Shown here: piece by piece, positions 55,296 to 64,000 of the stretch
How positions within the stretch are numbered: the first letter of the stretch is position 1
How the letters are laid out: each line of letters begins with the position of its first letter
From: Pseudomonadota bacterium
GTDB lineage: Bacteria; Pseudomonadota; Gammaproteobacteria; Acidiferrobacterales; UBA6901
Reading direction: 5' to 3'
Length of the DNA: 64,000 nucleotides
NCBI GenBank assembly: GCA_021783175.1
Contig: JAJXUF010000002.1
Span: 1 to 64,000, forward strand
Made by a program: the position numbers and the translations under genes
Notes under the pieces: model-generated
Told to the model about the DNA's origin: nothing
Databases searched by the model: none
What the model saw: only the letters and a program-made list of their open reading frames with translations

Positions 55296-56309
55296 TTACT
55301 GTTCGCTGAGCTGAGCGACAACGGACTTCAGGTCACTTGCGTCCCATACGCCGCTGATCATTGCCAAGCCCTGAGCGCCGGCAAGGCGGGCACGTTCCGT
55401 GTCCTCGGCACGCATTCCGCCCAAGGCAAAAACCGGCATACTGGCCGTCGCACAAAGGGCGCCGAAGCGCTCCCAGCCGAGCGGAGTCGCGCCGGGATGT
55501 GATGGCGTCGGTCGCACAGGCGACAGGACAATGAAATCGGCGCCGAGCTGGCGCGCGCGCTCAATTTGCGTCGCATTGTGGCAGGATGCGGCTACCAGAT
55601 GAGAACTGGACAGCGGCCGCTCCTTCAGCAGAACCAAGCGGTGACTATTGAGATGAATGCCGTCGGCACCACTTTCGCCAACCACTTCAGGTTCGGCGTT
55701 GAGCAGCAACCTGGCGCTGTATTGGTGGCAAAGATCGGCAACCTGCTTCGCCAAAACGCAATAGTCTCGCGGCGAAAGTTGCGGCTCACGCAACTGTATC
55801 AATTTCGCCCCGGCGACCAGCGCCTGTTCTAGGCGCTGCAGAAAGTCGCCGCGTCCGAGAGGTTTGGAATCGGTAATCAGATAAAGTCGCGGCAACCACA
55901 GTGCCATCAGGATGGGGCGGTCTGCTTCTGGGAGCTCAACGCCGTGCAGCTCACTCAGTGTTACCCAGCGGAGCGGCTGACCCTCACGGCCGTGCGGGTC
56001 TCCGGCAAAACGGGTAACCCGCCAGACATCAAGGTGCACCGCCTTTTCGGGATAGCTATGCCGGATTTGGATCAGCGGCTGGGCGGTCTGGACATGGATA
56101 CCCAGTTCCTCGTTCAGCTCGCGGCGCAAGGCGTCTAGCGGGCTCTCGCCTGCCTCCTTTTTTCCACCGGGAAATTCCCACTTTCCACCCTGATGACTGG
56201 TATCGTGGCGGCGGGCAATTAGCACTCTCCCTTGGTCATTGACCACGATGCCTACCGCCACGGATATTGCATCCGCTACGCCGGAACCTTCAAGTCCTGT
56301 ACTCGGCAT
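55296..56309 (-). CDS. Fusion of Nudix hydrolase and ThiE/TenI-like domain
   Basis: This 337-residue protein joins two domains. Residues about 10-140 form a MutT-type Nudix domain with the box GGKKEAGES ... RRELNEELGI, suggesting hydrolysis of oxidised dGTP or a related nucleotide. Residues about 150-337 form a thiamine-phosphate-synthase-like barrel (LYLITDSKPLGRGDFLQRLEQAL, LIQLREPQLSP, DGIHLNS, VLSPVRPTPSHPG, FALGGMRAED). The fusion is widespread in gammaproteobacteria, and the role of the second domain is unclear. The ATG at 56309 lies inside the end of argJ (20-base overlap). Confidence 0.88.
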   Translation of the reverse strand: MPSTGLEGSGVADAISVAVGIVVNDQGRVLIARRHDTSHQGGKWEFPGGKKEAGESPLDALRRELNEELGIHVQTAQPLIQIRHSYPEKAVHLDVWRVTRFAGDPHGREGQPLRWVTLSELHGVELPEADRPILMALWLPRLYLITDSKPLGRGDFLQRLEQALVAGAKLIQLREPQLSPRDYCVLAKQVADLCHQYSARLLLNAEPEVVGESGADGIHLNSHRLVLLKERPLSSSHLVAASCHNATQIERARQLGADFIVLSPVRPTPSHPGATPLGWERFGALCATASMPVFALGGMRAEDTERARLAGAQGLAMISGVWDASDLKSVVAQLSEQ

Positions 56310-57510
56310 TGATACGCACATAGTCATACGACAGATCGCACGTCCAAATCCTGGTGGCCGCATTTCCGGAACCGAGATCCACCCGCAGCATGATTTCAGC
56401 GCCGGCCATCACCTTGCGCCCCTGTTCCTCTGTGTACTCGGCGGCCCGCGCGCCGGCGCGCACGATGCAGACCTCGTTGAGGTAAATGGAGACGCTGCCA
56501 ACGTTGAGCTGATCCACACGCGCGCGCCCGATAGCCGCAAGAATACGACCCCAATTGGGATCGCTGGCGAAAAATGCAGTCTTTACCAAAGGCGAGTTGG
56601 CAATCGTTTGCGCCACTTCCAGGCACTCGCCCTGATCAAGTCCGCCGCAGACCTCGACAGTGATGAACTTGGTGGCACCCTCCGCATCTCGCACGATCGC
56701 CTGCGCTAGCTCGGTAAAAACCTCCGTTACCAGCCGCAGCAGTTCGCGGTACGCCGGCCCTTCCGGCCGTTCTATCATGGCGTTGCCCGCACGTCCGGTC
56801 GCCAGCAGCACACAGGCATCATTGGTCGATGTGTCGCCGTCAACCGTAATGCGATTGAAGGATAACTGTACCGCGTCACGCACCAGCGCTTCGAGCGCCA
56901 TTGGCGCGAGCGAAGCGTCAGTGGCAACAAAGCCAAGCAAGGTGGCCATGTTGGGACAGATCATTCCGGCACCTTTGGCGATTCCCGTCACCGTGATGGT
57001 AGCGCCACCGATCTCTGACCGGCGCGAGCTTCCCTTGGGCTGCGTATCCGTCGTCATGATCCCGCTCGCGGCGTCCGCCCAGGCAGACTCATCCAGCGCG
57101 GCGATGCAACTAGGCACAGCGCTCACAATGCGATCGACCGGGAAGCGCTCGCCGATCACGCCGGTGGAAAACGGCAACACTTCGGAGACTTTGAGGCCCA
57201 TGTGTTTGGCGACGGCCGCGCAGCAGTCGAGCGCGTCCTGTGTGCCCGGTTCACCGGTGCCGGCATTGGCGTAACCGGTGTTTATCAGAAGGGCGCGGGG
57301 CGACGTCAACTCGAGGTGTTTTCGCGCAAGAACCACCGGGGCCGCGCAAAAGCGGTTGCGCGTGAATACCGCCGCGGCCCGCGTGCCAGGCACGCATTCA
57401 ATGAGCACGAGGTCGCGGCGGTCCTTCTTGCGGATACCGGCCATGGCGGTGGCAAGGCGGATACCAGATACCGGGTAAAGTCGAGGGAGTGGCGGCAGGT
57501 TGACGGCCAT
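56290..57510 (-). CDS. argJ: Arginine biosynthesis bifunctional protein ArgJ
   Basis: This 406-residue enzyme transfers acetyl groups from N-acetylornithine to glutamate and can also use acetyl-CoA, recycling the acetyl group in arginine synthesis. The self-cleavage site with the catalytic threonine is in CPNMATLLGFVATDA. Other signatures are RALLINTGYANAGTG, TVDGDTSTNDACVLLATG and SDPNWGRILAAIGR. The C-terminal DLSYDYVRINAEYRT is canonical. Length is normal. Confidence 0.96.
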   Translation of the reverse strand: MAVNLPPLPRLYPVSGIRLATAMAGIRKKDRRDLVLIECVPGTRAAAVFTRNRFCAAPVVLARKHLELTSPRALLINTGYANAGTGEPGTQDALDCCAAVAKHMGLKVSEVLPFSTGVIGERFPVDRIVSAVPSCIAALDESAWADAASGIMTTDTQPKGSSRRSEIGGATITVTGIAKGAGMICPNMATLLGFVATDASLAPMALEALVRDAVQLSFNRITVDGDTSTNDACVLLATGRAGNAMIERPEGPAYRELLRLVTEVFTELAQAIVRDAEGATKFITVEVCGGLDQGECLEVAQTIANSPLVKTAFFASDPNWGRILAAIGRARVDQLNVGSVSIYLNEVCIVRAGARAAEYTEEQGRKVMAGAEIMLRVDLGSGNAATRIWTCDLSYDYVRINAEYRT

Positions 57511-57609
57511 GGTTATCTCGCAAGCTGCAATTCGGCAGATTTGCTTGTTTCCGGGCTCACAGAACCATCAATGTACAGCAAACGCTGCAGTCCGCAACCG
57601 GTTTTGAAC

Positions 57610-60315
57610 CTAGGACAATTTGCCGTGACACTGCTTGTATTTCTTGCCCGACCCGCAGGGACAGGGATCGTTACGACCGACCTTGGGTTGCGAACGGACG
57701 ACAGGTTGCTGCGGGACTACCGCAATTTCTTCGTCCTCGGCTCCTGCTTCAGCCTGAGCTGATGGATGCTCGAAGCGCATTGGCTGCTGATGTTGCCGTT
57801 GGCGCTGGTCTTCCAGGGTGGCAACGTCTTCTGGTTCGCGGATCTGAACCCGCGTGATCAAACCTATAACTTCGCGTTTGATCCGGTCAAGCATGTTGGA
57901 AAACAGCTCGAATGCCTCTCGTTTGTATTCCTGCTTGGGATCTTGCTGGGCGTAGCCGCGCAAATGTATTCCCTGCCGCAGATGGTCCATTGCCGCCAGG
58001 TGATCCTTCCACTGCGCGTCAAGAACCTGCAGCATCACTGCCTTCTCGAAATTGCGCATGACCTCCGGGCCAACTGATGCAGTTTTGGCGGCGTGTACTC
58101 GCTCCACCTCTGCCAGGACCCGATCGCGCAGCTTGTCTTCGTGCAGCGTCTTGTCTTCGGCAAGCCACTGCCCGATTGGCAGTTTTAGATCGAGTTCTCG
58201 TACCAGCGTTTCCTCGAGCTCGGCAATATTCCATTGTTCTTCGAGGCTCTGCGGCGGCACGTTATAGTTGATGATCTCGTTGACCACGTCGCGGCGAATC
58301 TCCGCAATGCTTCCGGAGATGTCATCGATCTCCATCAACCGATTGCGCTGCTCATAGATTACCTTGCGCTGATCGTTGGCGACATCGTCGTATTCGAGAA
58401 GCTGCTTGCGGGTATCGAAGTTCCTGCTCTCGACCTTGCGCTGCGCATTTTCGATTGCTCGCGACACCCACGGATGTTCTATTGCCTCGCCGTGCTGCAT
58501 TCCGAGCTTCTGCATCAGGCCTGAAACGCGATCGGACCCGAAGATGCGCAACAGGTTGTCCTCTAGGGACAGATAAAACCTGCTCGATCCGGCGTCACCC
58601 TGGCGCCCGGACCGGCCGCGCAACTGGTTATCGACGCGACGCGACTCGTGCCTTTCGGTACCGACAACATGCAGGCCACCGGTCGCGATGACTTCATCGT
58701 GCCGCTTCTGCCACTCTTCGCGAATCTTCATTTCCGCGTCCTTATCGTTGGACGCGTCTGTAAGTTCCAGTTCCAGATTGCCGCCGAGAACGATATCCGT
58801 TCCACGACCGGCCATATTAGTCGCTATGGTCACCGCACCAGGCCGCCCAGCCTGGGCCACGATTTGCGCCTCTCGTTCGTGCTGTTTGGCATTGAGGACT
58901 TCGTGTCGAATGCCGTCCTTCTTGAGCAGCCGGGACAGTTGCTCGGAACTCTCGATGGACACCGTACCGACGAGCACCGGCTGCGCGCGCTTATGACAGT
59001 CACGAATATCCGCGATGATGGCGTCGTGCTTTTCTTCAGTTGTGCGATAGACCTGATCGCCTAAATCTTTGCGCACCATTGGGCGGTGGGTGGGGATGAC
59101 CACCACCTCAAGCCCGTAAATCTCCTGGAATTCGAACGCTTCGGTATCGGCAGTGCCGGTCATTCCGGACAGCTTGTTATACAGGCGGAAATAGTTCTGG
59201 AACGTGATGGACGCGAGGGTCTGATTCTCGTTCTGGATTTGCACCCCTTCCTTGGCTTCCACTGCCTGGTGCAATCCGTCGGACCAGCGTCGACCGGCCA
59301 TCATACGTCCGGTAAATTCGTCGATGATTACAACCTCGCCGTCCTTGATGATGTAGTCGACCTCGCGCCGGTAGAGGGCGTGTGCCCGCAACGCGGCGTT
59401 GAGGTGGTGCATGAGCGAAATGTTCTGCACGTCGTACAAATTACTGGCCTGCTCGAGCAGCCCGGCAGCGACTAGCAGCTTCTCGCAGGTTTCGTGACCG
59501 GCCTCCGTCAGATGCACTTGACGCATTTTTTCATCGACGCTGAAGTCACCTGGTCCGTCTTCGGTTTCTTGGCGGCTGAGCTTTGGTATTATCGCGTTGA
59601 TTCGGTAATAGAGATCGGTATTGTCTTCCGTCGGGCCGGATATAATGAGCGGCGTACGCGCTTCGTCGATGAGGATAGAGTCAACTTCGTCGACCACTGC
59701 AAAATTGAGACCGCGCTGGCTGCGCTCGTCTGCGCGGAATGCCATGTTATCGCGCAGGTAGTCAAAGCCGTATTCGTTGTTCGTCCCATAAGTGATGTCG
59801 GCGGCATAGGCGGCGCTTTTGGAGGCGGCGTCCTGACCCGCAACAACGACACCCACGGTCAAGCCGAGAAAGTTGTAAACCTTTCCCATCCACTCCGCGT
59901 CGCGTCGCGCCAGGTAATCGTTCACCGTGACCACATGCACTCCCTTTCCGGGAAGGGCATTAAGATAAACCGCAAGGGTGGCAACGAGGGTCTTGCCTTC
60001 GCCAGTGCGCATTTCGGCAATCTTGCCCTGATGCAGGACCATGCCGCCGATGAGCTGAACATCGAAATGACGCATGCCCAGCGCACGCTTGGATGCCTCT
60101 CGCACGACAGCGAATGCCTCGGGCAGCAGATCACCGAGACGCTGTCCCTGGGCCAGCCGGTTGCGAAAGTCTAGTGTTTTTGCGCCGAGTGCCGCGTCAG
60201 ACAACTTGGAAATATCGGTCTCAAGGGCATTGATGCGTGCCACGTCCCGCATCATCTGCTTGATAAGACGACTGTTTCGGCTTCCGAAAATCTTATTGAG
60301 CGTGCTTACAACCAT
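57610..60315 (-). CDS. secA: Preprotein translocase ATPase SecA
   Basis: This 901-residue motor drives proteins through the SecYEG channel. Walker A is [14 protein letters not shown], the DEAD-like box is [20 protein letters not shown], and the helicase motif is [16 protein letters not shown]. The C-terminal zinc-binding SEC-C motif, [15 protein letters not shown], is complete. The ATG at 60315 is chosen; a TTG one codon upstream is possible. It follows the M23 peptidase gene, a common neighbour. Confidence 0.97.
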   Translation of the reverse strand: MVVSTLNKIFGSRNSRLIKQMMRDVARINALETDISKLSDAALGAKTLDFRNRLAQGQRLGDLLPEAFAVVREASKRALGMRHFDVQLIGGMVLHQGKIAEMRTGEGKTLVATLAVYLNALPGKGVHVVTVNDYLARRDAEWMGKVYNFLGLTVGVVVAGQDAASKSAAYAADITYGTNNEYGFDYLRDNMAFRADERSQRGLNFAVVDEVDSILIDEARTPLIISGPTEDNTDLYYRINAIIPKLSRQETEDGPGDFSVDEKMRQVHLTEAGHETCEKLLVAAGLLEQASNLYDVQNISLMHHLNAALRAHALYRREVDYIIKDGEVVIIDEFTGRMMAGRRWSDGLHQAVEAKEGVQIQNENQTLASITFQNYFRLYNKLSGMTGTADTEAFEFQEIYGLEVVVIPTHRPMVRKDLGDQVYRTTEEKHDAIIADIRDCHKRAQPVLVGTVSIESSEQLSRLLKKDGIRHEVLNAKQHEREAQIVAQAGRPGAVTIATNMAGRGTDIVLGGNLELELTDASNDKDAEMKIREEWQKRHDEVIATGGLHVVGTERHESRRVDNQLRGRSGRQGDAGSSRFYLSLEDNLLRIFGSDRVSGLMQKLGMQHGEAIEHPWVSRAIENAQRKVESRNFDTRKQLLEYDDVANDQRKVIYEQRNRLMEIDDISGSIAEIRRDVVNEIINYNVPPQSLEEQWNIAELEETLVRELDLKLPIGQWLAEDKTLHEDKLRDRVLAEVERVHAAKTASVGPEVMRNFEKAVMLQVLDAQWKDHLAAMDHLRQGIHLRGYAQQDPKQEYKREAFELFSNMLDRIKREVIGLITRVQIREPEDVATLEDQRQRQHQQPMRFEHPSAQAEAGAEDEEIAVVPQQPVVRSQPKVGRNDPCPCGSGKKYKQCHGKLS

Positions 60316-60446
60316 CAATTGCGTCCAAAATGCGCCAAGGGGCAGATCAAGAAGGCCGGATTATGGAGGAAAACTGCCGAGACTTAAATATCAGTAATGG
60401 CAGCCGCAGTAATTAGGACAAAACTTGGGGGCCCTGCGCCGGATTT

Positions 60447-61385
60447 TCAGGACGAGGAGCCCAGATGCAGATACGGGCTGGGATCGATCTCGTGCCCGTC
60501 CTTAAGCACCTCGAAATGCACGTGAGGACCGGTAGATCTCCCGGTTGAACCAACTTCTGCGATTTCCTGGCCCTTATGCACCCGGTCACCGACCTTGACG
60601 AGTATCTTGCTTGCATGCCCATAGCGCGTAGACAGGCCGTTACCATGGTTGATTTGGACCATATTCCCATAGCCGCCATTTAAACCTGCATAGGTGACTA
60701 TGCCGTCTGCCATGGCGTAGATCGGCGAACCCATGCGGGCCGCGATATCGATACCTTCATGAAACTCCTGGTGACCATTAAAGGGATCGGTACGCCATCC
60801 GAAGCCCGAGGATTCCCACCCTCCCTTTGTAGGCCAGCCTACGGGCGAAACTGCCGCCTGTAACTGTCGGTCCATCATCACACTTTCCAGGGCACTAAGC
60901 CTCTGGCCTTTCTTATCCAGCTGGTCCGACAGCTCGTCCAACGATCTCATGAAATCAGGTACCGAGAGGCTGGTCGGCGACACATCTGTCTCAGGCCCGC
61001 CCATTGGCGGATCGGCGGAAAAATCGAATTCGTGCTTGTCGAGGCCGGCCATGCTCGTAAGGCGCTGGCCAAGCGCGTCGAGCCGCATCAACTGGGCCTG
61101 CATGTGTCCCAAGCGTTGCGCCAGTGCATCCAGATGCACCTGCGCGTCGCGGCGCGCGTCATCAATCTCACGGCGCTGCCTCGCAAGCTCCTTGGCCTGC
61201 TGTTCCAAGTACGCGGAGTCGCCACCGACACCGCCATTGAGCATGGAATCGATCTGGAATGTGACGCTACCTATAAGAACCGGAAGGGCAAGCAAGAGAA
61301 TGAACGCCACTAAAAGCGTCTGCCCCTGGCTCAGGCTGATGTGCCGCCCCTTGCCGACGCTTTTTGGTACGAAGATTACGTTCAT
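60447..61385 (-). CDS. M23 family metallopeptidase (LytM type), membrane anchored
   Basis: This 312-residue protein has a short cytoplasmic start, one membrane helix (about residues 25-45) and a coiled-coil region (about 60-110). A C-terminal M23 peptidase domain follows (about 205-305) with zinc-site motifs HEGIDIAARMG and HVHFEVLKDG and the typical YGNMVQINHGNGLSTRYGHAS. Both zinc-site motifs look intact, so it may cleave peptidoglycan cross-links. It is located between lpxC and secA, where similar genes are usual in gammaproteobacteria. Confidence 0.93.
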   Translation of the reverse strand: MNVIFVPKSVGKGRHISLSQGQTLLVAFILLLALPVLIGSVTFQIDSMLNGGVGGDSAYLEQQAKELARQRREIDDARRDAQVHLDALAQRLGHMQAQLMRLDALGQRLTSMAGLDKHEFDFSADPPMGGPETDVSPTSLSVPDFMRSLDELSDQLDKKGQRLSALESVMMDRQLQAAVSPVGWPTKGGWESSGFGWRTDPFNGHQEFHEGIDIAARMGSPIYAMADGIVTYAGLNGGYGNMVQINHGNGLSTRYGHASKILVKVGDRVHKGQEIAEVGSTGRSTGPHVHFEVLKDGHEIDPSPYLHLGSSS

Positions 61386-61452
61386 ATGAGCTCTTGTTGT
61401 CTTTTTGGGAAGGTTGTTTTATTTGCTTCGGCTAAGTGCCGAACGCCTGAAA

Positions 61453-62364
61453 TCAGGTCGCCGGTGCCGTTCGCATGAAGGAAATGGCTGCCCTGTCCGT
61501 TTCGGCGTAGGTAACGAGCTCCCAGGCTTCCTGGTCCGCCATCAACGCGCGCAGAAGGCGATTGTTGAGCGCATGACCGGACTTGTAGGCGCTGAACGCA
61601 CCAACCAAGGGGTGGCCCAACAGATACAGGTCCCCAATGGCGTCGAGCACCTTGTGTTTGACGAATTCATCTTCGTAACGTAGACCATCGTCATTAAGGA
61701 TCCGATAGCTGTCCATGACGATCGCGTTATCCAGCCCGCCTCCGCGCGCTAGTCCGGCCTGCCGAAGCGCTTCCAGGTCCCGCATAAAACCGAAGGTGCG
61801 GGCTCGACTTACTTCCTTGACGAAGGACGTCGTCGAAAAATCGACACTCGCCACCTGCGTCGAGTTGCGGAACGTGGGGTGATCGAAATCGATAGAGAAA
61901 GATACCTTAAACCCATCCCAAGGCTCGAAACATACCCACTTGTCGCCGTCCTCTATGCGGATCGTCTTCTTAATGCGCATGAACCGCTTGGGTGCGGGTT
62001 GCTCTTCAATTCCTGCAGACTGAATCAGGAATACAAATGGTCCGGCACTGCCATCCATAATGGGGACCTCGGCAGCCGTAACATCGACGTAAGCGTTATC
62101 AATACCCAAGCCGGCAAATGCCGACATCAGGTGCTCGACTGTGGAAATCTTGACCCCGTTATTTTCCAGTGTGGTGGAAAGACGAGTATCACTGACGTTC
62201 TCGGGGTGGGCTTTTACCTCGACCGGCTGGGGCAAATCAGTTCTGCGAAAGATGATGCCCGTTTCGACCGGTGCTGGCCTCAATGTCAGGTAGACTTTGT
62301 CGCCGGTATGAAGTCCTACGCCGGTGGCGCGGATCACATTCTTCAGAGTACGCTGCTTTATCAT
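61453..62364 (-). CDS. lpxC: UDP-3-O-acyl-N-acetylglucosamine deacetylase
   Basis: This 303-residue zinc enzyme catalyses the committed step of lipid A synthesis. Zinc-binding histidines are in [18 protein letters not shown] and in [15 protein letters not shown]. The catalytic-region His is in [13 protein letters not shown]. The N-terminus [21 protein letters not shown] is standard. The AAGGA site sits unusually close to the ATG. It follows ftsZ after 307 bases, as in E. coli. Confidence 0.97.
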   Translation of the reverse strand: MIKQRTLKNVIRATGVGLHTGDKVYLTLRPAPVETGIIFRRTDLPQPVEVKAHPENVSDTRLSTTLENNGVKISTVEHLMSAFAGLGIDNAYVDVTAAEVPIMDGSAGPFVFLIQSAGIEEQPAPKRFMRIKKTIRIEDGDKWVCFEPWDGFKVSFSIDFDHPTFRNSTQVASVDFSTTSFVKEVSRARTFGFMRDLEALRQAGLARGGGLDNAIVMDSYRILNDDGLRYEDEFVKHKVLDAIGDLYLLGHPLVGAFSAYKSGHALNNRLLRALMADQEAWELVTYAETDRAAISFMRTAPAT

Positions 62365-62671
62365 TTCCTTGTCGGCCGCCTGCCTTCTCTGCCCACTGAA
62401 GATACAAGAAAGCTTTGCGACTTTCTCGCACAGTGGTGTTCTGTCGATTAATTACTTGTAAGAACCGCCGAACGGCCAGCTACCCCTTGCTCGGACCCGG
62501 CAAGAATTTTCCGCCCTTACATGACAATTTAAAGGTAAATACTCACGAAAGTCCAGTTTTTCCATGCCTAATCAGCACTATTCGGCACTTCAGCGCCGAT
62601 AAACGGACTGTCGCACTGAATCACCAGTCCTAAAATACGGCCCGATTTCGAAAAAATATAGCAGATATATT
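62365..62671. other. Intergenic region between ftsZ and lpxC
   Basis: These 307 bases hold an intrinsic terminator directly after ftsZ and must contain the lpxC promoter, so lpxC is probably transcribed separately. I see no small gene here. A candidate -10-like TAATTA lies near 62450 on the minus strand, without a convincing -35. Confidence 0.5.
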
Positions 62672-62680
62672 CTAATCTGC
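62651..62680 (-). terminator. Probable intrinsic terminator overlapping the ftsZ stop
   Basis: On the minus strand GCAGAT (62680-62675) and ATCTGC (62666-62661) pair around an 8-base loop that contains the ftsZ TAG stop, followed by TATATTTTTT. The stem is only 6 bp and modest in G+C, but the T-run and position support it. Confidence 0.5.
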
Positions 62681-63805
62681 CTGTTTCCTCAGAAACGCCG
62701 GAATATCGAGATATTCCATCCCCGCATCCGCTGGAACCTTGGGCTCCACCATGCGCCGATTGCGAATCACGGTAGGTGTGTCGAGCTGATCGTAATCCGT
62801 TGTTCCGGTTCCGGTTTTGATCACTTTGTAGGGCTGATTGCGCTTCTGACCCAGCCCAAGCCCAGTCGCGACAACCGTAACCCGGATCTCGTTTTGCATG
62901 GCTGAATCAATGACGGTGCCAATAACGACTGTGGCATCTTCGGCGGCAAACTCCTTGACGATATTGCCGACCTCCTCAAACTCCCCAATCGACAGATCTT
63001 GGCCGGCAGTGACATTGACAAGGATGCCGCGGGCACCGGAAATATTGATGTCCTCTAATAAAGGACTCGACACCGCCGCATGGGCTGCCTCACTCGCCCT
63101 TTGCTCACCGCGAGCAGTAGCCGATCCCATCATGGCTTGACCCATCTCCGACATGACGGTGCGAACATCGGCGAAATCGACGTTAATGAGGCCGGGACGG
63201 GTAATCAGCTCCGCAATACCCTGAACCGCGCCCTGCAGCACCTCATTGGCCTTGCCGAAGGCGTCCAGCAGGCTCGCGCCTTTCCCCACGACCGACAGTA
63301 GTTTGTCGTTGGGAATGGTAATTACAGAATCGACGAATTCTCCCAGTTCCTTAATACCCTGATCAGCCACGGCCATGCGCTTCTTGCCTTCGAACGGGAA
63401 TGGCTTAGTGATGACCGCCACTGTCAAGATATTCAGGTCACGCGCGACTTGCGCCACAACCGGGGCGGCGCCGGTGCCAGTGCCACCACCCATGCCGGCG
63501 GTGATGAAGACCATGTCGGCACCGCTTAGTACCTCGGCGATGCGCTCCCGGTCTTCAACTGCGGCTTGTCGGCCGATCGCCGGATCAGCGCCCGCGCCAA
63601 GCCCCTTGGTAAGGTTGGTCCCGAGTTGAAGGATGGTACGCGCGCCCGATTTCTTAAGCGCCTGTGCATCCGTATTGGCGACAATGAATTCGACGCCCTC
63701 GATGTTGGCGGCAACCATATGATCGACCGCGTTGCCGCCTCCGCCGCCGACCCCAATTACTTTGATTACGGCCTGTTCGCCGTAGGTATCCATGAGTTCA
63801 AACAT
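62672..63805 (-). CDS. ftsZ: Cell division protein FtsZ
   Basis: This 377-residue tubulin homologue polymerises into the division ring. The GTP-binding motifs are GVGGGGGNAVDHM and the tubulin signature GGGTGTGAAPVVA. Synergy-loop residues appear in DFADVRTVMSEMGQAMMG. The conserved C-terminal tail that binds FtsA and ZipA is YLDIPAFLRKQAD. It is preceded by ftsA in the dcw order. Confidence 0.98.
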   Translation of the reverse strand: MFELMDTYGEQAVIKVIGVGGGGGNAVDHMVAANIEGVEFIVANTDAQALKKSGARTILQLGTNLTKGLGAGADPAIGRQAAVEDRERIAEVLSGADMVFITAGMGGGTGTGAAPVVAQVARDLNILTVAVITKPFPFEGKKRMAVADQGIKELGEFVDSVITIPNDKLLSVVGKGASLLDAFGKANEVLQGAVQGIAELITRPGLINVDFADVRTVMSEMGQAMMGSATARGEQRASEAAHAAVSSPLLEDINISGARGILVNVTAGQDLSIGEFEEVGNIVKEFAAEDATVVIGTVIDSAMQNEIRVTVVATGLGLGQKRNQPYKVIKTGTGTTDYDQLDTPTVIRNRRMVEPKVPADAGMEYLDIPAFLRKQAD

Positions 63806-63868
63806 TGCATTTTCTCCTGTGCCAAAATGCGAAATTAGATCGACACGTTTCGCCCAAAGACTCCATCC

Positions 63869-64000
63869 TCAAAAGTTTCCTTGAAACCAACCCTTCATTT
63901 TCTGAAACACGCCCTTGATGCTGGGTTGTCCTTGCCTGCGATGCAGGTCAAACTGCTTGCCATTGCGACTCTTGGCTCCGAACAGCACCAAGCCGACGCC
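63869..64000 (-). CDS. ftsA: Cell division protein FtsA, 3' end only
   Basis: The last 43 codons of ftsA reach the right edge of the window. The end reads GLVLFGAKSRNGKQFDLHR and then KGVFQKMKGWFQGNF, where the final amphipathic helix (KGWFQGNF) is the membrane-targeting sequence of FtsA. The gene stops 63 bases before the ftsZ start. Most of the actin-like protein, about 370 residues, lies outside the window. Confidence 0.9.
   Translation of the reverse strand, partial: GVGLVLFGAKSRNGKQFDLHRRQGQPSIKGVFQKMKGWFQGNF

Overview
This window reads as an unrearranged chromosomal segment of a gammaproteobacterium. The best guess is a sulfur-oxidising chemolithotroph near the Acidiferrobacterales (Sulfuricaulis / Sulfurifustis / Acidiferrobacter type). 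The evidence for that guess is a periplasmic sulfite dehydrogenase pair next to a YeiH-type putative sulfate/sulfite exporter, the SUF cluster, type IV pilus genes, and the orders ilvBNC-psd-pssA-leuA, truA-trpFBA-accD-folC-dedD-cvpA-purF-metZ and ftsA-ftsZ-lpxC-M23-secA. The species assignment is inference. I see no insertion sequence, prophage, CRISPR array, rRNA or tRNA gene.

Layout. 1-937: end of a cytochrome bd oxidase operon (cydB, cydX). 967-6.2 kb: sulfite oxidation (sorA, sorB, yeiH) with a divergent NarL-type response regulator. 6.2-9.4 kb: a HlyD C-terminal fragment and a large MscK-like channel. 9.6-15.9 kb: nudF, a solitary nuoI, a Rieske ferredoxin, sufT, sufU, a sufS reduced to its two ends, then sufD, sufC and sufB, all on the minus strand behind a promoter that overlaps an IscR type-1-like site. 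15.9-16.9 kb: about 1 kb of apparently decayed DNA. 16.9-25.0 kb: rimI, family-4 uracil-DNA glycosylase, leuA with a Leu-rich leader peptide, pssA, psd, ilvC, ilvN, ilvB. 25.2-33.5 kb: cysS, gltX, ppiB, lpxH, a secreted hypothetical, glycerate kinase, paiB-like, and metZ, whose leader holds a SAM-II riboswitch followed by an intrinsic terminator. 33.8-42.4 kb: purF, cvpA, SPOR protein, folC, accD, trpA, trpB, trpF, truA, many joined by 4-nt stop/start overlaps. 42.9-47.2 kb: parC, parE. 47.4-50.3 kb: DUF3501, an EncFtn-like ferritin without encapsulin, a two-CCG-domain Fe-S oxidoreductase, and rubrerythrin behind a dyad-overlapped promoter. 50.8-55.3 kb (plus strand): pilB, pilC, pilD, coaE. 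55.3-64.0 kb (minus strand): Nudix-ThiE fusion, argJ, secA, M23 peptidase, lpxC, ftsZ and the 3' end of ftsA.

How the genes work together. The first part combines oxygen respiration (bd oxidase), sulfite oxidation and Fe-S cluster supply. The middle is amino-acid, phospholipid, nucleotide and folate biosynthesis. The end is envelope, division and secretion. The most noteworthy points are the in-frame gutting of sufS inside an otherwise intact SUF operon, the SAM-II riboswitch outside its usual alphaproteobacterial setting, the leucine leader before leuA, and the four-gene ferritin-like / Fe-S / rubrerythrin module. All calls rest on reading the sequence and on recalled family knowledge; no database search was run.
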